A stretch of 18,079 nucleotides of DNA from Bacteroidota bacterium (GCA_017860395.1 JAGDMC010000028.1:1-18079); one strand, 5' to 3'; positions 7,215-15,581 are shown, counted from the stretch's first letter. Translations and numbers: made by a program. Notes: generated from the letters alone by a model not told the origin.

Positions 7215-8297
7215 ATGAAACTAAGAACAGTTCGTTTTGAAGAGAACCTTGGAAAAGACGAGATTCTGAATATCAGAAAAGTCGTGGCACCGGTAAAGTT
7301 CCTTGAGACTAAAGAAGACGAAATTTCGGAAAATACAGCTTTCGATTACTATATCGCTGAGCCCGAAAACCCGGTTTATTCTCCGTCAGGAAAATCGCGG
7401 TCGGCAATTCTTCTTTTTCACGGACTCAATGAACGTAACTGGGACAAATATATTTCCTGGGCAGAGTATCTTGCAGATAAAAGCGGAAGAGTAGTAATAA
7501 TGTTCCCTCTATCGATGCACATGAACCGCTCTCCGAAAGAGTGGGCAAACCCCAGGGCAATGCAAAGACTCATTTCAATGGAGTTTAGCGACAAGAAAGA
7601 TTACAGCAACCTCTCTTTTTTAAATTATGCATTAAGCAGCAGAATAAAATCGGACCCTTTCCGGTTTTACCTTTCCGGAAGAGAGAGTATTTTGAATGTG
7701 ACTCAGTTAATGGAAGAAATAAGAGGTGACCGTCATCCGGTAGTTCATAAAGATGCTAAAATTGACATTTTTGCCTATTCAATTGGCGGCCTTCTTGCAC
7801 AAGTCCTTCTCAAGGCAAATCCATGCGACTATTTTAGCAAAAGTAAGTTGTTCATGTTTTGCGCGGGCTCGCTGTTTAACGAAATGAACGGAGACTCAAA
7901 AATGATTATGGACAGAGACTCTTTTGCCTCATTAAAGAAATATTATATAGGCGATTTTATCAGATTGGGTGCAGAAAAGAGGAGATTGTGGGATTATATT
8001 GAGACAGCATTTACCACCCATATAGGAGAGAAGTTCTTCCGCGGGGAGCGGGAGAACTTCTATAAAAACAACTCACACAGGGTAAGTATTATTTCCTTAA
8101 AGAGAGATATTGTGATACCTACATCCGGAATCCGTCTTGCTCTTGGCAGCAGCTCGGATATCTGCCTTGAAGAGATGGATTTTCCATTCGATTACTGCCA
8201 CGAAAATCCGTTTCCGGTTTCAGATAAAATTAATCCTTCCGATCGTAAGTATTATTTTGATAAAATATTCAGCAGAGCCGTCGAATTTCTAAGTTAG
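7215..8297 (+). CDS. Alpha/beta-hydrolase-like protein, resembles DUF6051 family
   Basis: The protein has 360 residues from the ATG at 7215, which has AGGGA just upstream; a TTG 39 bases earlier is less likely. It has no signal peptide, so it is probably cytoplasmic. A hydrolase fold is suggested by LLFHGLNERNWDKY (H69-G70, oxyanion strand), AYSIGG with S189 as nucleophile elbow (first Gly of GxSxG replaced by Ala), SLKRDIVIPTSG with D298 as the acid, and DFPFDYCHE with H329 as the base, in the canonical order. FPLSMHMNRSPKEWANPRAM is a distinctive conserved-looking block that I associate from memory with DUF6051 proteins of Bacteroidota. The substrate is unknown. It is transcribed divergently from a LytTR regulator and ends 1 bp from the convergent nagB stop. 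Confidence 0.75.
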   Translation: MKLRTVRFEENLGKDEILNIRKVVAPVKFLETKEDEISENTAFDYYIAEPENPVYSPSGKSRSAILLFHGLNERNWDKYISWAEYLADKSGRVVIMFPLSMHMNRSPKEWANPRAMQRLISMEFSDKKDYSNLSFLNYALSSRIKSDPFRFYLSGRESILNVTQLMEEIRGDRHPVVHKDAKIDIFAYSIGGLLAQVLLKANPCDYFSKSKLFMFCAGSLFNEMNGDSKMIMDRDSFASLKKYYIGDFIRLGAEKRRLWDYIETAFTTHIGEKFFRGERENFYKNNSHRVSIISLKRDIVIPTSGIRLALGSSSDICLEEMDFPFDYCHENPFPVSDKINPSDRKYYFDKIFSRAVEFLS

Positions 8298-8298
8298 G

Positions 8299-9111
8299 CT
8301 ATTTTAAAAGCGACTTAGGGTCAAGATTATCGTGCTCAATATCCTTAAAGTAATTTACTGTAGATACCATCAATTCATCGGTAGCAGCATCGTCGCAAAC
8401 GATTATGCCTTTCGGATGCATTTGAAGAACACTTATTGTCCACAGGTGATTTATGCACCCCTCTACACCCATCTTAAGCGCTCTTGATTTGTGATGTCCG
8501 TTTACAAGTATCATAACTTCGCGGGCATCCATAATTGTTCCTACTCCCACTGTAAGAGCAGTTCTTGGAACCTGATTAATATCGTTGTTGAAGAATCTTG
8601 AATTTGCAATAATTGTATCTGTTGTAAGCGCTTTTATTCTTGTTCTTGAAGTGAGAGAAGAACCCGGCTCGTTGAAAGCAATATGTCCGTCCGGACCGAT
8701 ACCACCCATGAACAGCCTTATTCCGCCAATCGAAGTAATCTTATTCTCGTATTCTTCACACTCTTTCTTTAAATCGAGGGCGTTTCCATTTGGAATATTT
8801 ACGTTTTCCGGTTTAATATCAATGTGTCTGAAAAAGTTTTCCCACATAAAAGTATAGTAAGACTGTGGATGATCTTTAGGTATGCCTATATATTCATCCA
8901 TGTTGAAAGTCACAACATTCTGGAATGATACCTGTCCGGCTTTGTAGAGTCTTATCAACTCTTTATATGTACCGTAGGGAGTAGAACCAGTAGGAAGTCC
9001 AAGTACAAATGGTTTTTTTGGAGTTGGATCAAACTCGCGAATTCTTTTAACAATAAAAGCCGCTGCCCATTGAGAAATCTGTTCGTACGAGTTTTGAATA
9101 ATAAGTCTCAT
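8299..9111 (-). CDS. nagB: Glucosamine-6-phosphate deaminase NagB
   Basis: NagB converts glucosamine 6-phosphate to fructose 6-phosphate and ammonia in the cytoplasm, the last step of amino-sugar catabolism. The 270-residue protein matches the E. coli enzyme in length. Catalytic residues fall at the same numbers: D72 in NMDEY, and D141, H143 and E148 in [16 protein letters not shown]. The phosphate loop GLPTGSTP lies at 38-45. It is the short, single-domain form rather than the long fused form also found in Bacteroidota. It lies 21 bp behind the recN reading frame on the same strand and may be read from the same transcript; no other amino-sugar genes are adjacent. Confidence 0.97.
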   Translation of the reverse strand: MRLIIQNSYEQISQWAAAFIVKRIREFDPTPKKPFVLGLPTGSTPYGTYKELIRLYKAGQVSFQNVVTFNMDEYIGIPKDHPQSYYTFMWENFFRHIDIKPENVNIPNGNALDLKKECEEYENKITSIGGIRLFMGGIGPDGHIAFNEPGSSLTSRTRIKALTTDTIIANSRFFNNDINQVPRTALTVGVGTIMDAREVMILVNGHHKSRALKMGVEGCINHLWTISVLQMHPKGIIVCDDAATDELMVSTVNYFKDIEHDNLDPKSLLK

Positions 9112-9132
9112 ATATGTTTTCTTTAAAATTGT

Positions 9133-10443
9133 TTAAGTTTGGTTGTAAAGCAGCTCTTTTGCATTTGCAACAGCCGCTTCTGTAAGTTTTGCCCCGCTCA
9201 GCATTCGTGCAATTTCTATAAGCCTCTCTTCTCCTGAAATTCTTCTAATTTCTGTGCGAGTAGTGTTTTTATCGTCTATTTCTTTGTAAACCAGTAAATG
9301 ACACTCTCCTTTGGAGGCAATCTGAGGCAAATGAGTTATTGCAAATATCTGCATATTTTTTGCCATTTCACCAATAAGATTGCCCATTTTATCGGCAATC
9401 TTTCCGGATACACCTGTATCAATCTCGTCAAAAATCATTGTTGGCATCCCTAAACCGCTCGCCATCACAGATTTGAGGCAAAGCATGATTCTGGATAATT
9501 CGCCCCCTGAAGCCACTTTCGAAATGTCCCGCAGCTCGCCATTTTTGTTCGCAGAAAAGAAAAATTTAACAGAACAGTTCCCGTTGAGATTAAATCCGGA
9601 AATTTTTTCCACCCGGGTCTCGAACATAGCATGAGGCATTTCAAGCTCTCTTATTTTTGAGAGAAGAGTTGAATCAAATTTCTTTGCAATTCCGACTCTG
9701 ATCCTGTATAGCTCTTCTGCCATATTATCCCGTTTTCCGGTCACTTTCTCAATTTGATTTTTGAGTGCTGTAATCTCCTCTTTGCGGTCTTCTGTAAGTT
9801 TCAGCTTTTCTGCAAGAGAGTTGCGTATCGATATTAATTCCTCGGTATTTTCTGCATTGTGCTTCTTTAGCAGGGTGTAAATCAATGAAATCCGCTCGTC
9901 AAGTTGTTGCGCTCTTTCCGGAGACAGCGTAACCTTTTCTGCCGATGCCTGTATCTCTTCTTCAATGTCTTTTAACTCAATACGGCAGCTTTCTATTCTT
10001 TCGGAAATTGAATTGACAGCGGGATAGTTTCCGGAAATACGGGAGGCAATGGATGTCATCTCTCTCAGATTATGTACTACCGATATATCGGAAGGGTTTA
10101 ACAGAGATGCCATATTGTAGAGCGATACCTTTATCTCTTCGGCATTGCTGAGCAACCGGAATTCGCCCTCAATTTCCTCAAGCTCGCCTTCAGATAATTT
10201 TGCATCTTCAAGCTGATTGTACTGGAAACTGTTATAATCCTGTTCTGCTTCTTCTTTTGCGATTTGCTCCTTTAGTTCGTGAAGTTTTTTGTTAAGACGG
10301 TTAACCTCTTCGAATTCAACTCTGTAATTCTCAAGTAGCACTCTGTTTTCCGCAAAAGAATCCAGCACTGTCAGTTGAAAATTGCTGTCTGCAAGCAGCA
10401 GATGCTGATGTTGGGCATGAATGTCCACGAGCCTTTCCGACAA
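9133..10443 (-). CDS. RecN C-terminal fragment (coiled coil, signature and Walker B)
   Basis: The remaining 436 codons after the frameshift begin with DIHAQHQHLLLAD, followed by coiled coil and the ABC signature/Walker B region ending in the normal RecN C-terminus. No ATG is available near the break; the first possible start is a TTG within the native KELSERL segment, without a good ribosome site. Translation would probably need reinitiation or loss of one repeat copy. Confidence 0.5.
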   Translation of the reverse strand: MSERLVDIHAQHQHLLLADSNFQLTVLDSFAENRVLLENYRVEFEEVNRLNKKLHELKEQIAKEEAEQDYNSFQYNQLEDAKLSEGELEEIEGEFRLLSNAEEIKVSLYNMASLLNPSDISVVHNLREMTSIASRISGNYPAVNSISERIESCRIELKDIEEEIQASAEKVTLSPERAQQLDERISLIYTLLKKHNAENTEELISIRNSLAEKLKLTEDRKEEITALKNQIEKVTGKRDNMAEELYRIRVGIAKKFDSTLLSKIRELEMPHAMFETRVEKISGFNLNGNCSVKFFFSANKNGELRDISKVASGGELSRIMLCLKSVMASGLGMPTMIFDEIDTGVSGKIADKMGNLIGEMAKNMQIFAITHLPQIASKGECHLLVYKEIDDKNTTRTEIRRISGEERLIEIARMLSGAKLTEAAVANAKELLYNQT

Positions 10444-10468
10444 TTCTTTGAGAAATTGAAGCGTAACA

Positions 10469-10526
10469 GGCTGGTCATTTACAAAGTTTCTGGATTTGGC
10501 TGGTCATTTACAAAGTTTCTGGATTT
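10469..10526. repeat. Perfect 29-bp tandem duplication inside recN
   Basis: Two identical 29-base units, each beginning GGCTGGTCATTTAC, lie end to end at 10469-10497 and 10498-10526. The flanking bases differ on both sides, so the unit is exactly 29 bp with no microhomology at its ends. Because 29 is not a multiple of 3, the duplication frameshifts recN. Confidence 0.97.
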
Positions 10527-10829
10527 TCCGGCGGGAGTAACTACTCTGCGAAGAGTTATTTCTTCACCAAATTCAATCATCTCCTCTTCGAAAAGTTTCT
10601 GAACATACTTGTCCTGAGATATTCCAAAGACAGCTTCAACAACACAGTTTTTATCTGAATTTTTTAAAACTCCCGGGTCGGCACGGTTACCGAGCAACAG
10701 AGACAATGCACCTAAAAGGATTGACTTACCGGCACCTGTTTCACCTGTGATAATAATAAGACCATCCGGGAATTCGATTTCGAGATTCTCGATGAGTGCA
10801 TAGTTCGAAATTGTCAGGCTTTTGAGCAT
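10479..10829 (-). CDS. RecN N-terminal fragment (Walker A part)
   Basis: If the duplication is real, this is the only part made from the native start: 116 residues carrying the Walker A loop but neither the coiled coil, the signature motif nor Walker B. The last five residues (NPETL) come from the out-of-frame reading of the second repeat copy. It cannot be a functional RecN ATPase by itself. Confidence 0.6.
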   Translation of the reverse strand: MLKSLTISNYALIENLEIEFPDGLIIITGETGAGKSILLGALSLLLGNRADPGVLKNSDKNCVVEAVFGISQDKYVQKLFEEEMIEFGEEITLRRVVTPAGKSRNFVNDQPNPETL

Positions 10830-12028
10830 AGCAGCAAGTTTTCTATATAGTCCGCAATGTCCCGGGCCACCTGCTCCTTGCTTTTTAGCGGGTAGTGAGT
10901 AATCTCTCCGCCTCTTGCGATAATGGAGATTTTGTTGGTGTTTACTCCAAATCCGGCACCGCTGTCTTTAAGCGAATTGAGCACAATTGCATCCAGCCCT
11001 TTCGTTTTAAGTTTTTTTTCTGCGTTGGATAATTCATTGTTGGTTTCAAGAGCAAATCCTACAATCAGGGAGCCACTCCTCTTAATTTTGCCAATTTCTG
11101 CGGCAATATCTTTTGTGGGCTCAAGTTCCAGGTTATAGTTCTCTTTTTCCCTCTTGATTTTTAAATCCGAAGAGTGAACCGGTGTAAAATCGGCAACAGC
11201 CGCACAAAGGATCGTTATGTCCTTACCCTCCTTATAACATTCGAGGGTAGTGCTGTACATCTCATTTGCCGTTGTCACATTTCTGACGGTTATACGAGGG
11301 TTTTTAGCAAAAATATTTACAGGTCCGCTTACAAGGGTAACCATTGCTCCCCTGCATGCAAATTCCTCGGCAATTGCATACCCCATCTTTCCTGTAGAGT
11401 GATTTGATATATATCTTACAGGGTCTATTGCTTCACGGGTAGGGCCGGCATTTATAAGGACATTTATATCTTTCAGACTCTCTTTGCGGGAAAAGAATTC
11501 ATTCATATATCCGGCAATCTCTTCCGGTTCTGCCATCCTTCCTTTTCCATCAAGTCCGCTTGCAAGTTCTCCTGCATTGGGGTCAATAATCTTAACACCT
11601 CTAATGGAAAGGGTTTCAATGTTATTTTGAGTGGCAGCGTGAAGGTACATATCAACATCCATTGCAGGTGCAACAATTACGGGACACCTGGCAGAGAGAT
11701 ATGTTGTAAGAAGAAGATTGTCTGCAACTCCAGTTGCCATTTTAGCAATGGTATTTGCCGATGCAGGAGCAATTAAATATGCATCTGCCCACATCCCAAG
11801 ACTTATATGACTGTTCCAGTCTCCGTTTTCGGGATTGTAAAACTCTACAAGAACAGGGTTTTTTGAAAGTGTGGCCATTGTAAGAGGAGTTATGAACTGC
11901 TTTGCCATTTCAGTCATTATCACTCTCACTTCTGCCCCTTGTTTAACTAAAGCACGGACTAACAGGGCAGCCTTATAGGCGGCAATACTGCCGGTTATAC
12001 CCAATAGTATGTGCTTCCCTTTTAGCAT
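10814..12028 (-). CDS. coaBC: Bifunctional phosphopantothenoylcysteine decarboxylase/synthetase CoaBC
   Basis: CoaBC joins phosphopantothenate to cysteine (CoaB) and decarboxylates the product (CoaC), two successive steps of coenzyme A synthesis in the cytoplasm. The 404-residue protein has the normal length and order. The FMN-binding CoaC half carries GITGSIAAYK (10-19), active-site H74 in SHISL and PAMDVDMY around 121-128, where E. coli has Asn instead of D124. The flap region reads LASGLDGKGRMAEP, with serine where E. coli has a cysteine. The CoaB half starts with NAGPTREAIDPVRYISNHS and contains NSLKDSGAGFG. The gene shares a TAATG junction with rpoZ upstream and overlaps recN downstream by 16 bp. 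Confidence 0.97.
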   Translation of the reverse strand: MLKGKHILLGITGSIAAYKAALLVRALVKQGAEVRVIMTEMAKQFITPLTMATLSKNPVLVEFYNPENGDWNSHISLGMWADAYLIAPASANTIAKMATGVADNLLLTTYLSARCPVIVAPAMDVDMYLHAATQNNIETLSIRGVKIIDPNAGELASGLDGKGRMAEPEEIAGYMNEFFSRKESLKDINVLINAGPTREAIDPVRYISNHSTGKMGYAIAEEFACRGAMVTLVSGPVNIFAKNPRITVRNVTTANEMYSTTLECYKEGKDITILCAAVADFTPVHSSDLKIKREKENYNLELEPTKDIAAEIGKIKRSGSLIVGFALETNNELSNAEKKLKTKGLDAIVLNSLKDSGAGFGVNTNKISIIARGGEITHYPLKSKEQVARDIADYIENLLLCSKA

Positions 12029-12342
12029 TACTCCTCAATCTTCCTGTAGTGGATTCTTCCTTCTTCAAATTCGTTGATAGCAATGAGGTTTGCCTTTGGA
12101 AGCCTTTCGTAGTAGCGGGAAATTTCAATTTGCTCTCTGTTTTCGAAAGTCTCTTCAAGGGTATCGGCATAATTTGAGAACTCTTCCAGTTTCTGGCTGA
12201 GTTCAAATTTCATTTCGGCCGAAATTTGATTTGCCCTTTTTGCAATAATCATAGTAGATTCATAAATATTGCCTGTTGGAGCGGCAAGCTTTGAAAGATC
12301 TCTGGTTATTGTGTTGTTTGGTACATTTTTCCTGATTTCCAT
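12028..12342 (-). CDS. rpoZ: RNA polymerase omega-subunit (RpoZ/Rpb6-like)
   Basis: This 104-residue protein has the omega/Rpb6 core TGNIYESTMIIAKRANQIS, followed by an acidic helical region and the ISRYYERLPKANLIAINEF tail typical of the Bacteroidota form. Omega helps assemble and stabilise the beta-prime subunit. Its position between bamD and coaBC is the usual one in this phylum, which strengthens the call. Its stop and the coaBC start share a base (TAATG), and it begins 2 bp after the bamD stop, so the three genes are surely co-translated from one message. Confidence 0.88.
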   Translation of the reverse strand: MEIRKNVPNNTITRDLSKLAAPTGNIYESTMIIAKRANQISAEMKFELSQKLEEFSNYADTLEETFENREQIEISRYYERLPKANLIAINEFEEGRIHYRKIEE

Positions 12343-12344
12343 AT

Positions 12345-13142
12345 CTATTTATTATTTATTACGGTTTGTGAGTGCTCAAACATTCCTGCTATTGATTTTT
12401 TGTATTTTGATTCCGGAAATTCGCTGACGAAGTTGTAATATTCGTCAACAAAAGCAAGGTAACGTTCTTTTTGTTTTGCTTTTACGCTTTGGTTTGCATA
12501 TTTGTAATTGGAAACAACGAGCTGATACATTATCTCTTCTCTGTATCTGTTGTCCGGATTCTCTTTTAACGCATTTTTTAATGCAAATGTTGCTGCTTTG
12601 TAGTCTTCTATTGTAACATATATTTTTGCAGCTTCGTAACTTTTTTTGTCGAGTCTTTCCTGCAAATCTACAAGCATATCTTTACATTTTACAAGATACT
12701 TCGAATTAGGATATTCGTAAAGAAATTCACTTATCGAAGACATAGCCTTGTACGAGGGGAGCTGGTCAAGTTCATACCTATATGTAGATTCATACAAACA
12801 GTCCAGCCTAAGGAATCTCGCCTCTTCTGTGAAAGGGCTGCGTGGAAAAACCTTTGTAAACTGGTCGAAGTTTGCTTCGGCAGTCATCAGGTCACCATAG
12901 CGATAGTTGCTAAGGCCAAAGTAGAACTGAACAGTGTCGTCCCTGGTTGTGCCTTTGGTTGCTAAAAGAATTTGTTCAAAAAGGTCTGCAGCTTTTTTAT
13001 ATTTTTTTTCTTCAAAATATTTAAAAGCCCCTTTGTATTTAAGATCTACATCGGCACTTCTTACAAGCATTTCATATTTAGAAACGCACGAAGTCATAAA
13101 AACTCCAATCAGGACTACAACTAAAAATTTTACAATTCTCAT
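12345..13142 (-). CDS. bamD: Outer-membrane assembly lipoprotein BamD
   Basis: BamD is an essential TPR lipoprotein of the BAM complex that folds beta-barrel proteins into the outer membrane. The 265-residue protein has a lipobox signal peptide (MTSC, lipidated C19) and then a chain of TPR-like helical repeats: KGAFKYFEEKKYKKAADLFE, VQFYFGLSNYRYGDLMTAEANF, the characteristic FPRSPFTEEARFLRLDCLY, and further repeats to the end. The length is normal. It starts 8 bp after the trxB stop and is followed by rpoZ after 2 bp. The outer-membrane proteins at the left end of this window would be its clients. Confidence 0.93.
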   Translation of the reverse strand: MRIVKFLVVVLIGVFMTSCVSKYEMLVRSADVDLKYKGAFKYFEEKKYKKAADLFEQILLATKGTTRDDTVQFYFGLSNYRYGDLMTAEANFDQFTKVFPRSPFTEEARFLRLDCLYESTYRYELDQLPSYKAMSSISEFLYEYPNSKYLVKCKDMLVDLQERLDKKSYEAAKIYVTIEDYKAATFALKNALKENPDNRYREEIMYQLVVSNYKYANQSVKAKQKERYLAFVDEYYNFVSEFPESKYKKSIAGMFEHSQTVINNK

Positions 13143-13150
13143 CTTTAAAT

Positions 13151-14086
13151 CTATTTGTTATCTGAGAGAAAACGCTCTGCATCAAGTGCTGCCATACAGC
13201 CCGAACCTGCTGCTGTTATCGCCTGGCGATAGTTAGGGTCCTGAACATCTCCTGCTGCAAAAACTCCGGGAACATTTGTCTTGCTGCTTTTGCCTTCAGT
13301 AATTATATACCCTTCCTCATTAGTCTTTATCCATTCCGAAAAAAGTTCAGAATTGGGGTGGTGACCAATTGCCAGAAAAAAGCCGTGAATGTCGATCTTT
13401 TTCTCCGTTCCGTTCTTGTGAGCAAGAATCGCACCATTTACCCCGCCAAGAGGAGTTCCGATAATTTCTTTTGTATTATAATTCCACAAAATCTCAATGT
13501 TGGAAGCGTTTTTAACCCTGTCCTGCATTGCCTTTGAGGCCCTGAGGACATCTCTGCGGACTATCAGATATACCTTATTGCACAAACCGGCAAGGTATGA
13601 AGCCTCTTCGCATGCAGTGTCTCCTCCTCCTACAACGGCAACATCTTTCCCTTTGTAGAAAAATCCGTCACATGTGGCGCAGGCAGATACGCCCTGACCC
13701 CTGAATTTCTCTTCGGATTCTATGCCAAGATATTTTGCTGTGGCACCGGTTGATATAATAATTGTTTCCGCAATAACTTCCTTCTCTTCGTCAATGATAA
13801 CTTTAAAAGGTCTTTCGGAGAGATCTACTTTACTCACAATCCCAAAACGGACATCTGTTCCAAAACGGATAGCCTGTTTTTTTAAATCTTCCATCATTTC
13901 CTGTCCGCTTGTTCCGCTTGGATAACCGGGGAAATTGTCAATTTCGGTGGTTGTTGTAAGCTGGCCGCCGGGTTGTATCCCTTCATAAAGGACAGGACTG
14001 ATATTCGCTCTTGAGGCATATATAGCGGCAGTGTAGCCTGCCGGCCCGCTGCCAATAATCAGACATTTTATTTTTTCTGAACCCAT
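13151..14086 (-). CDS. trxB: Thioredoxin reductase TrxB
   Basis: TrxB is the cytoplasmic flavoenzyme passing electrons from NADPH to thioredoxin. The protein is 311 residues from the ATG at 14086, beginning MGSEKIKCLIIGSGPAGYTA; the longer reading adds 19 residues that span the promoter and is rejected. FAD-binding GSGPAG is at 12-17, the redox pair is C136-A-T-C139, the NADPH site is VGGGDTACEEA, and the second FAD motif is GVFAAGDVQDP. A good promoter (TTG, 18 bp, TATCTTTG) lies at 14115-14143, inside the end of the upstream reading frame. It heads the trxB-bamD-rpoZ-coaBC-recN run, and its thioredoxin could in principle serve thiol peroxidases. Confidence 0.97.
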   Translation of the reverse strand: MGSEKIKCLIIGSGPAGYTAAIYASRANISPVLYEGIQPGGQLTTTTEIDNFPGYPSGTSGQEMMEDLKKQAIRFGTDVRFGIVSKVDLSERPFKVIIDEEKEVIAETIIISTGATAKYLGIESEEKFRGQGVSACATCDGFFYKGKDVAVVGGGDTACEEASYLAGLCNKVYLIVRRDVLRASKAMQDRVKNASNIEILWNYNTKEIIGTPLGGVNGAILAHKNGTEKKIDIHGFFLAIGHHPNSELFSEWIKTNEEGYIITEGKSSKTNVPGVFAAGDVQDPNYRQAITAAGSGCMAALDAERFLSDNK

Positions 14087-14963
14087 TTTGCTGTTTAATA
14101 TGATTTTCAACCCACAAAGATAGATAATTTTTTTCGTAAGCAAGAAGTATCACGTCTTCAAGGTTGCTGTGCGATATTCCTATGTGATGGTTAAGCAAAT
14201 CCACGTCCTGTTTGGTTATCTTGCCAGACTCGGTTTCATCTATCATTACTGCGGCTCCGTATGCAAGACCTAAAGTGTTTGCAACTATCCACAGAAAAGA
14301 GGTTTTTGCAGGAAGTCCAAAAACGGCAAGCACTGGTCTCATAAATTTCGAAAGCCAGCGAATTACTCCAAACTCCGACAAAAGCCTTTGCAGGATAGAG
14401 AGGGCAAAAATGAGGACAGTCATGAGTATAACCAGCTTTAATGTTTTGACAAACCAAAGCTGAAGCATTGCCCATAGAGAGGGGTCCGCGGCCGCAATAT
14501 TAATGTGAACGGTGTTCGCAGCTCCGGGCATAATGAGATTTAAAACATACCCAAGCACAAACGCGGACAAGGTGCGGGTTATGACCATTCTTACTGCGGA
14601 GGAGCCTGTCTTTTTCTGGACTGCAGTTTCTGTAATCATATTGTGGGAACAAAGAACCATTACGGAAAGGATGGTTATTGTCCGGACATCCAGGTTGAGA
14701 GTGGACATTACAGCAATGGCAGAATAGTTATTAACGAAATAACCGGTAACATACGCAAGTGCTGCTTCTCCCGGGAGTCCAAGCAAATTGAAAACCGGAC
14801 TCAGAAAGTTGGATATCCATGGAAGAATTTTAAAGTACTCCAGAAACTGAACGCCAAGCGTTACCAATACTGTTATACGAACAAGCCAAAGACAGGTTTT
14901 AAGTGTCTTTGGCAGGATCTCTTTTACGGAACTTATAGTTCTATCAATTGCAGATTTATCCAT
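13983..14963 (-). CDS. Nucleoside-recognition (Gate) domain membrane protein, C-terminus apparently truncated
   Basis: The protein is 326 residues from the ATG at 14963. A TTG six codons upstream is dismissed because it lies in the -7 box. It has several membrane helices and two Gate-like halves: GLPGEAALAYVTGYFVNNYSA and later GLPAKTSFLWIVANTLGLAYGAAVM, the pattern of Bacteroidota nucleoside-recognition proteins related to SpmA/SpmB and YjiH. The substrate is unknown. The match runs to NHHIGISHSNLEDVILLA (about residue 270). Homologues I recall then continue into another hydrophobic helix of about 30 residues; here the frame instead crosses the trxB promoter and runs 104 bp into trxB, adding an unlikely polar tail (the last 28 residues begin MSDYWQRAGRLHC). 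A deletion or frameshift near 14150 is suspected. Confidence 0.75.
   Translation of the reverse strand: MDKSAIDRTISSVKEILPKTLKTCLWLVRITVLVTLGVQFLEYFKILPWISNFLSPVFNLLGLPGEAALAYVTGYFVNNYSAIAVMSTLNLDVRTITILSVMVLCSHNMITETAVQKKTGSSAVRMVITRTLSAFVLGYVLNLIMPGAANTVHINIAAADPSLWAMLQLWFVKTLKLVILMTVLIFALSILQRLLSEFGVIRWLSKFMRPVLAVFGLPAKTSFLWIVANTLGLAYGAAVMIDETESGKITKQDVDLLNHHIGISHSNLEDVILLAYEKNYLSLWVENHIKQQNGFRKNKMSDYWQRAGRLHCRYICLKSEYQSCPL
14115..14143 (-). promoter_or_regulatory. Promoter of trxB and the genes downstream
   Basis: On the minus strand TTG (14141-14143) is followed by 18 bases and TATCTTTG (14115-14122), an excellent match to the Bacteroidota -33/-7 promoter. It lies 28 bases before the trxB ATG and overlaps the 3' part of the Gate-protein reading frame. 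Confidence 0.7.
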
Positions 14964-14978
14964 ATTATAAATAATCCG

Positions 14979-14986
14979 CAAATATA
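14979..14986 (-). promoter_or_regulatory. Candidate -7 element for the Gate-protein gene
   Basis: The minus strand reads TATATTTG, a match to TAnnTTTG, 15 bases before the start codon at 14963 and in the 39-bp gap after rubrerythrin. No clear -33 TTG was found. Confidence 0.5.
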
Positions 14987-15002
14987 GATTAATTTTTTAG
15001 TC

Positions 15003-15581
15003 CTAATAGTTATTTTTCTTAGGCTCGAAGTAAGCTTTTGGGTGATTGCATGCAGGGCAGTTTTCAAGAGCTTTTTTGCCTTTGTGTATGAATCCGCAGT
15101 TGCGGCACTGCCACTCGATTTCTTCTTCTCTCTCGAATACTTTTTCTGCTTCAACCCTTGCAAGAAGAGTCCTGTATCTTGCTTCGTGTTCGGCCTCAAC
15201 TTTTGCAATCATTTTGAAAGCAACTGCAACTTTAGGAAATCCCTCTGCCATTGCTGTCTCTGCAAAAGAAGGATATAGCAGCGTCCACTCTTCATTTTCT
15301 CCGTCAGCGGCAGCGGCAAGATTTTCCTTTGTTGTTGCAATAATACCTGCAGGATATGATGCTGTAATCTCAACCATTCCGCCTTCTAAAAATTTAAAAA
15401 ATGCCTTGGCATGTTCTTTCTCCTGTTCGGCTGTTTCTGCAAAAACAGCGGCAATTTGTTCAAAGCCCTCTTTTTTTGCAACGCTTGAGAAATATGTGTA
15501 TCTGTTTCTTGCCTGTGATTCACCGGCGAATGCCTTTAACAGGTTTTGTTCTGTTTTTGTTCCTTTAATGCTCTTTTCCAT
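15003..15581 (-). CDS. rbr: Rubrerythrin (NADH/rubredoxin-linked peroxidase)
   Basis: Rubrerythrin reduces hydrogen peroxide in the cytoplasm of anaerobes. The 192-residue protein has the classic two-part layout. The four-helix diiron domain supplies E21 ([11 protein letters not shown]), E54 and H57 (EQEKEH), E97 (ENEEW) and E129/H132 (VEAEH). The C-terminal rubredoxin domain binds one iron through C159, C162, C175 and C178 (CRNC and CPAC). All ligands are intact and the length is normal. A good promoter (TTG, 20 bp, TATATTTG) lies 61 bases upstream, back to back with that of the aminopeptidase. The gene indicates an anaerobe that meets oxygen or peroxide occasionally. Confidence 0.97.
   Translation of the reverse strand: MEKSIKGTKTEQNLLKAFAGESQARNRYTYFSSVAKKEGFEQIAAVFAETAEQEKEHAKAFFKFLEGGMVEITASYPAGIIATTKENLAAAADGENEEWTLLYPSFAETAMAEGFPKVAVAFKMIAKVEAEHEARYRTLLARVEAEKVFEREEEIEWQCRNCGFIHKGKKALENCPACNHPKAYFEPKKNNY

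Larger units (their letters stand above)
9133..10829 (-). pseudogene. recN: recN, DNA repair ATPase, disrupted by a 29-bp tandem duplication
   Basis: RecN is an SMC-like ATPase that acts early in recombinational repair of double-strand breaks. All of its parts are present: the Walker A loop GETGAGKS (29-36), a long coiled coil, and the C-terminal signature SGGELSR with Walker B TMIFDEIDTG. An exact 29-bp tandem duplication (10469-10526) shifts the frame: the first part reads KSRNFVNDQP, then NPETL and a stop. Deleting one copy gives KSRNFVNDQPVTLQFLKELSERL, joins both halves in frame, and yields a 555-residue protein, the normal RecN length. The lesion may be a true mutation, a reversible slippage variant or an assembly artefact. 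The start overlaps the coaBC stop by 16 bp, implying translational coupling. Confidence 0.9.

Noticed and set aside
10469..10526. Programmed frameshifting as an explanation for the split recN
   Set aside because: No slippery heptamer is needed: the exact 29-bp duplication fully accounts for the shift, and the intervening repeat would insert foreign residues in a conserved region.
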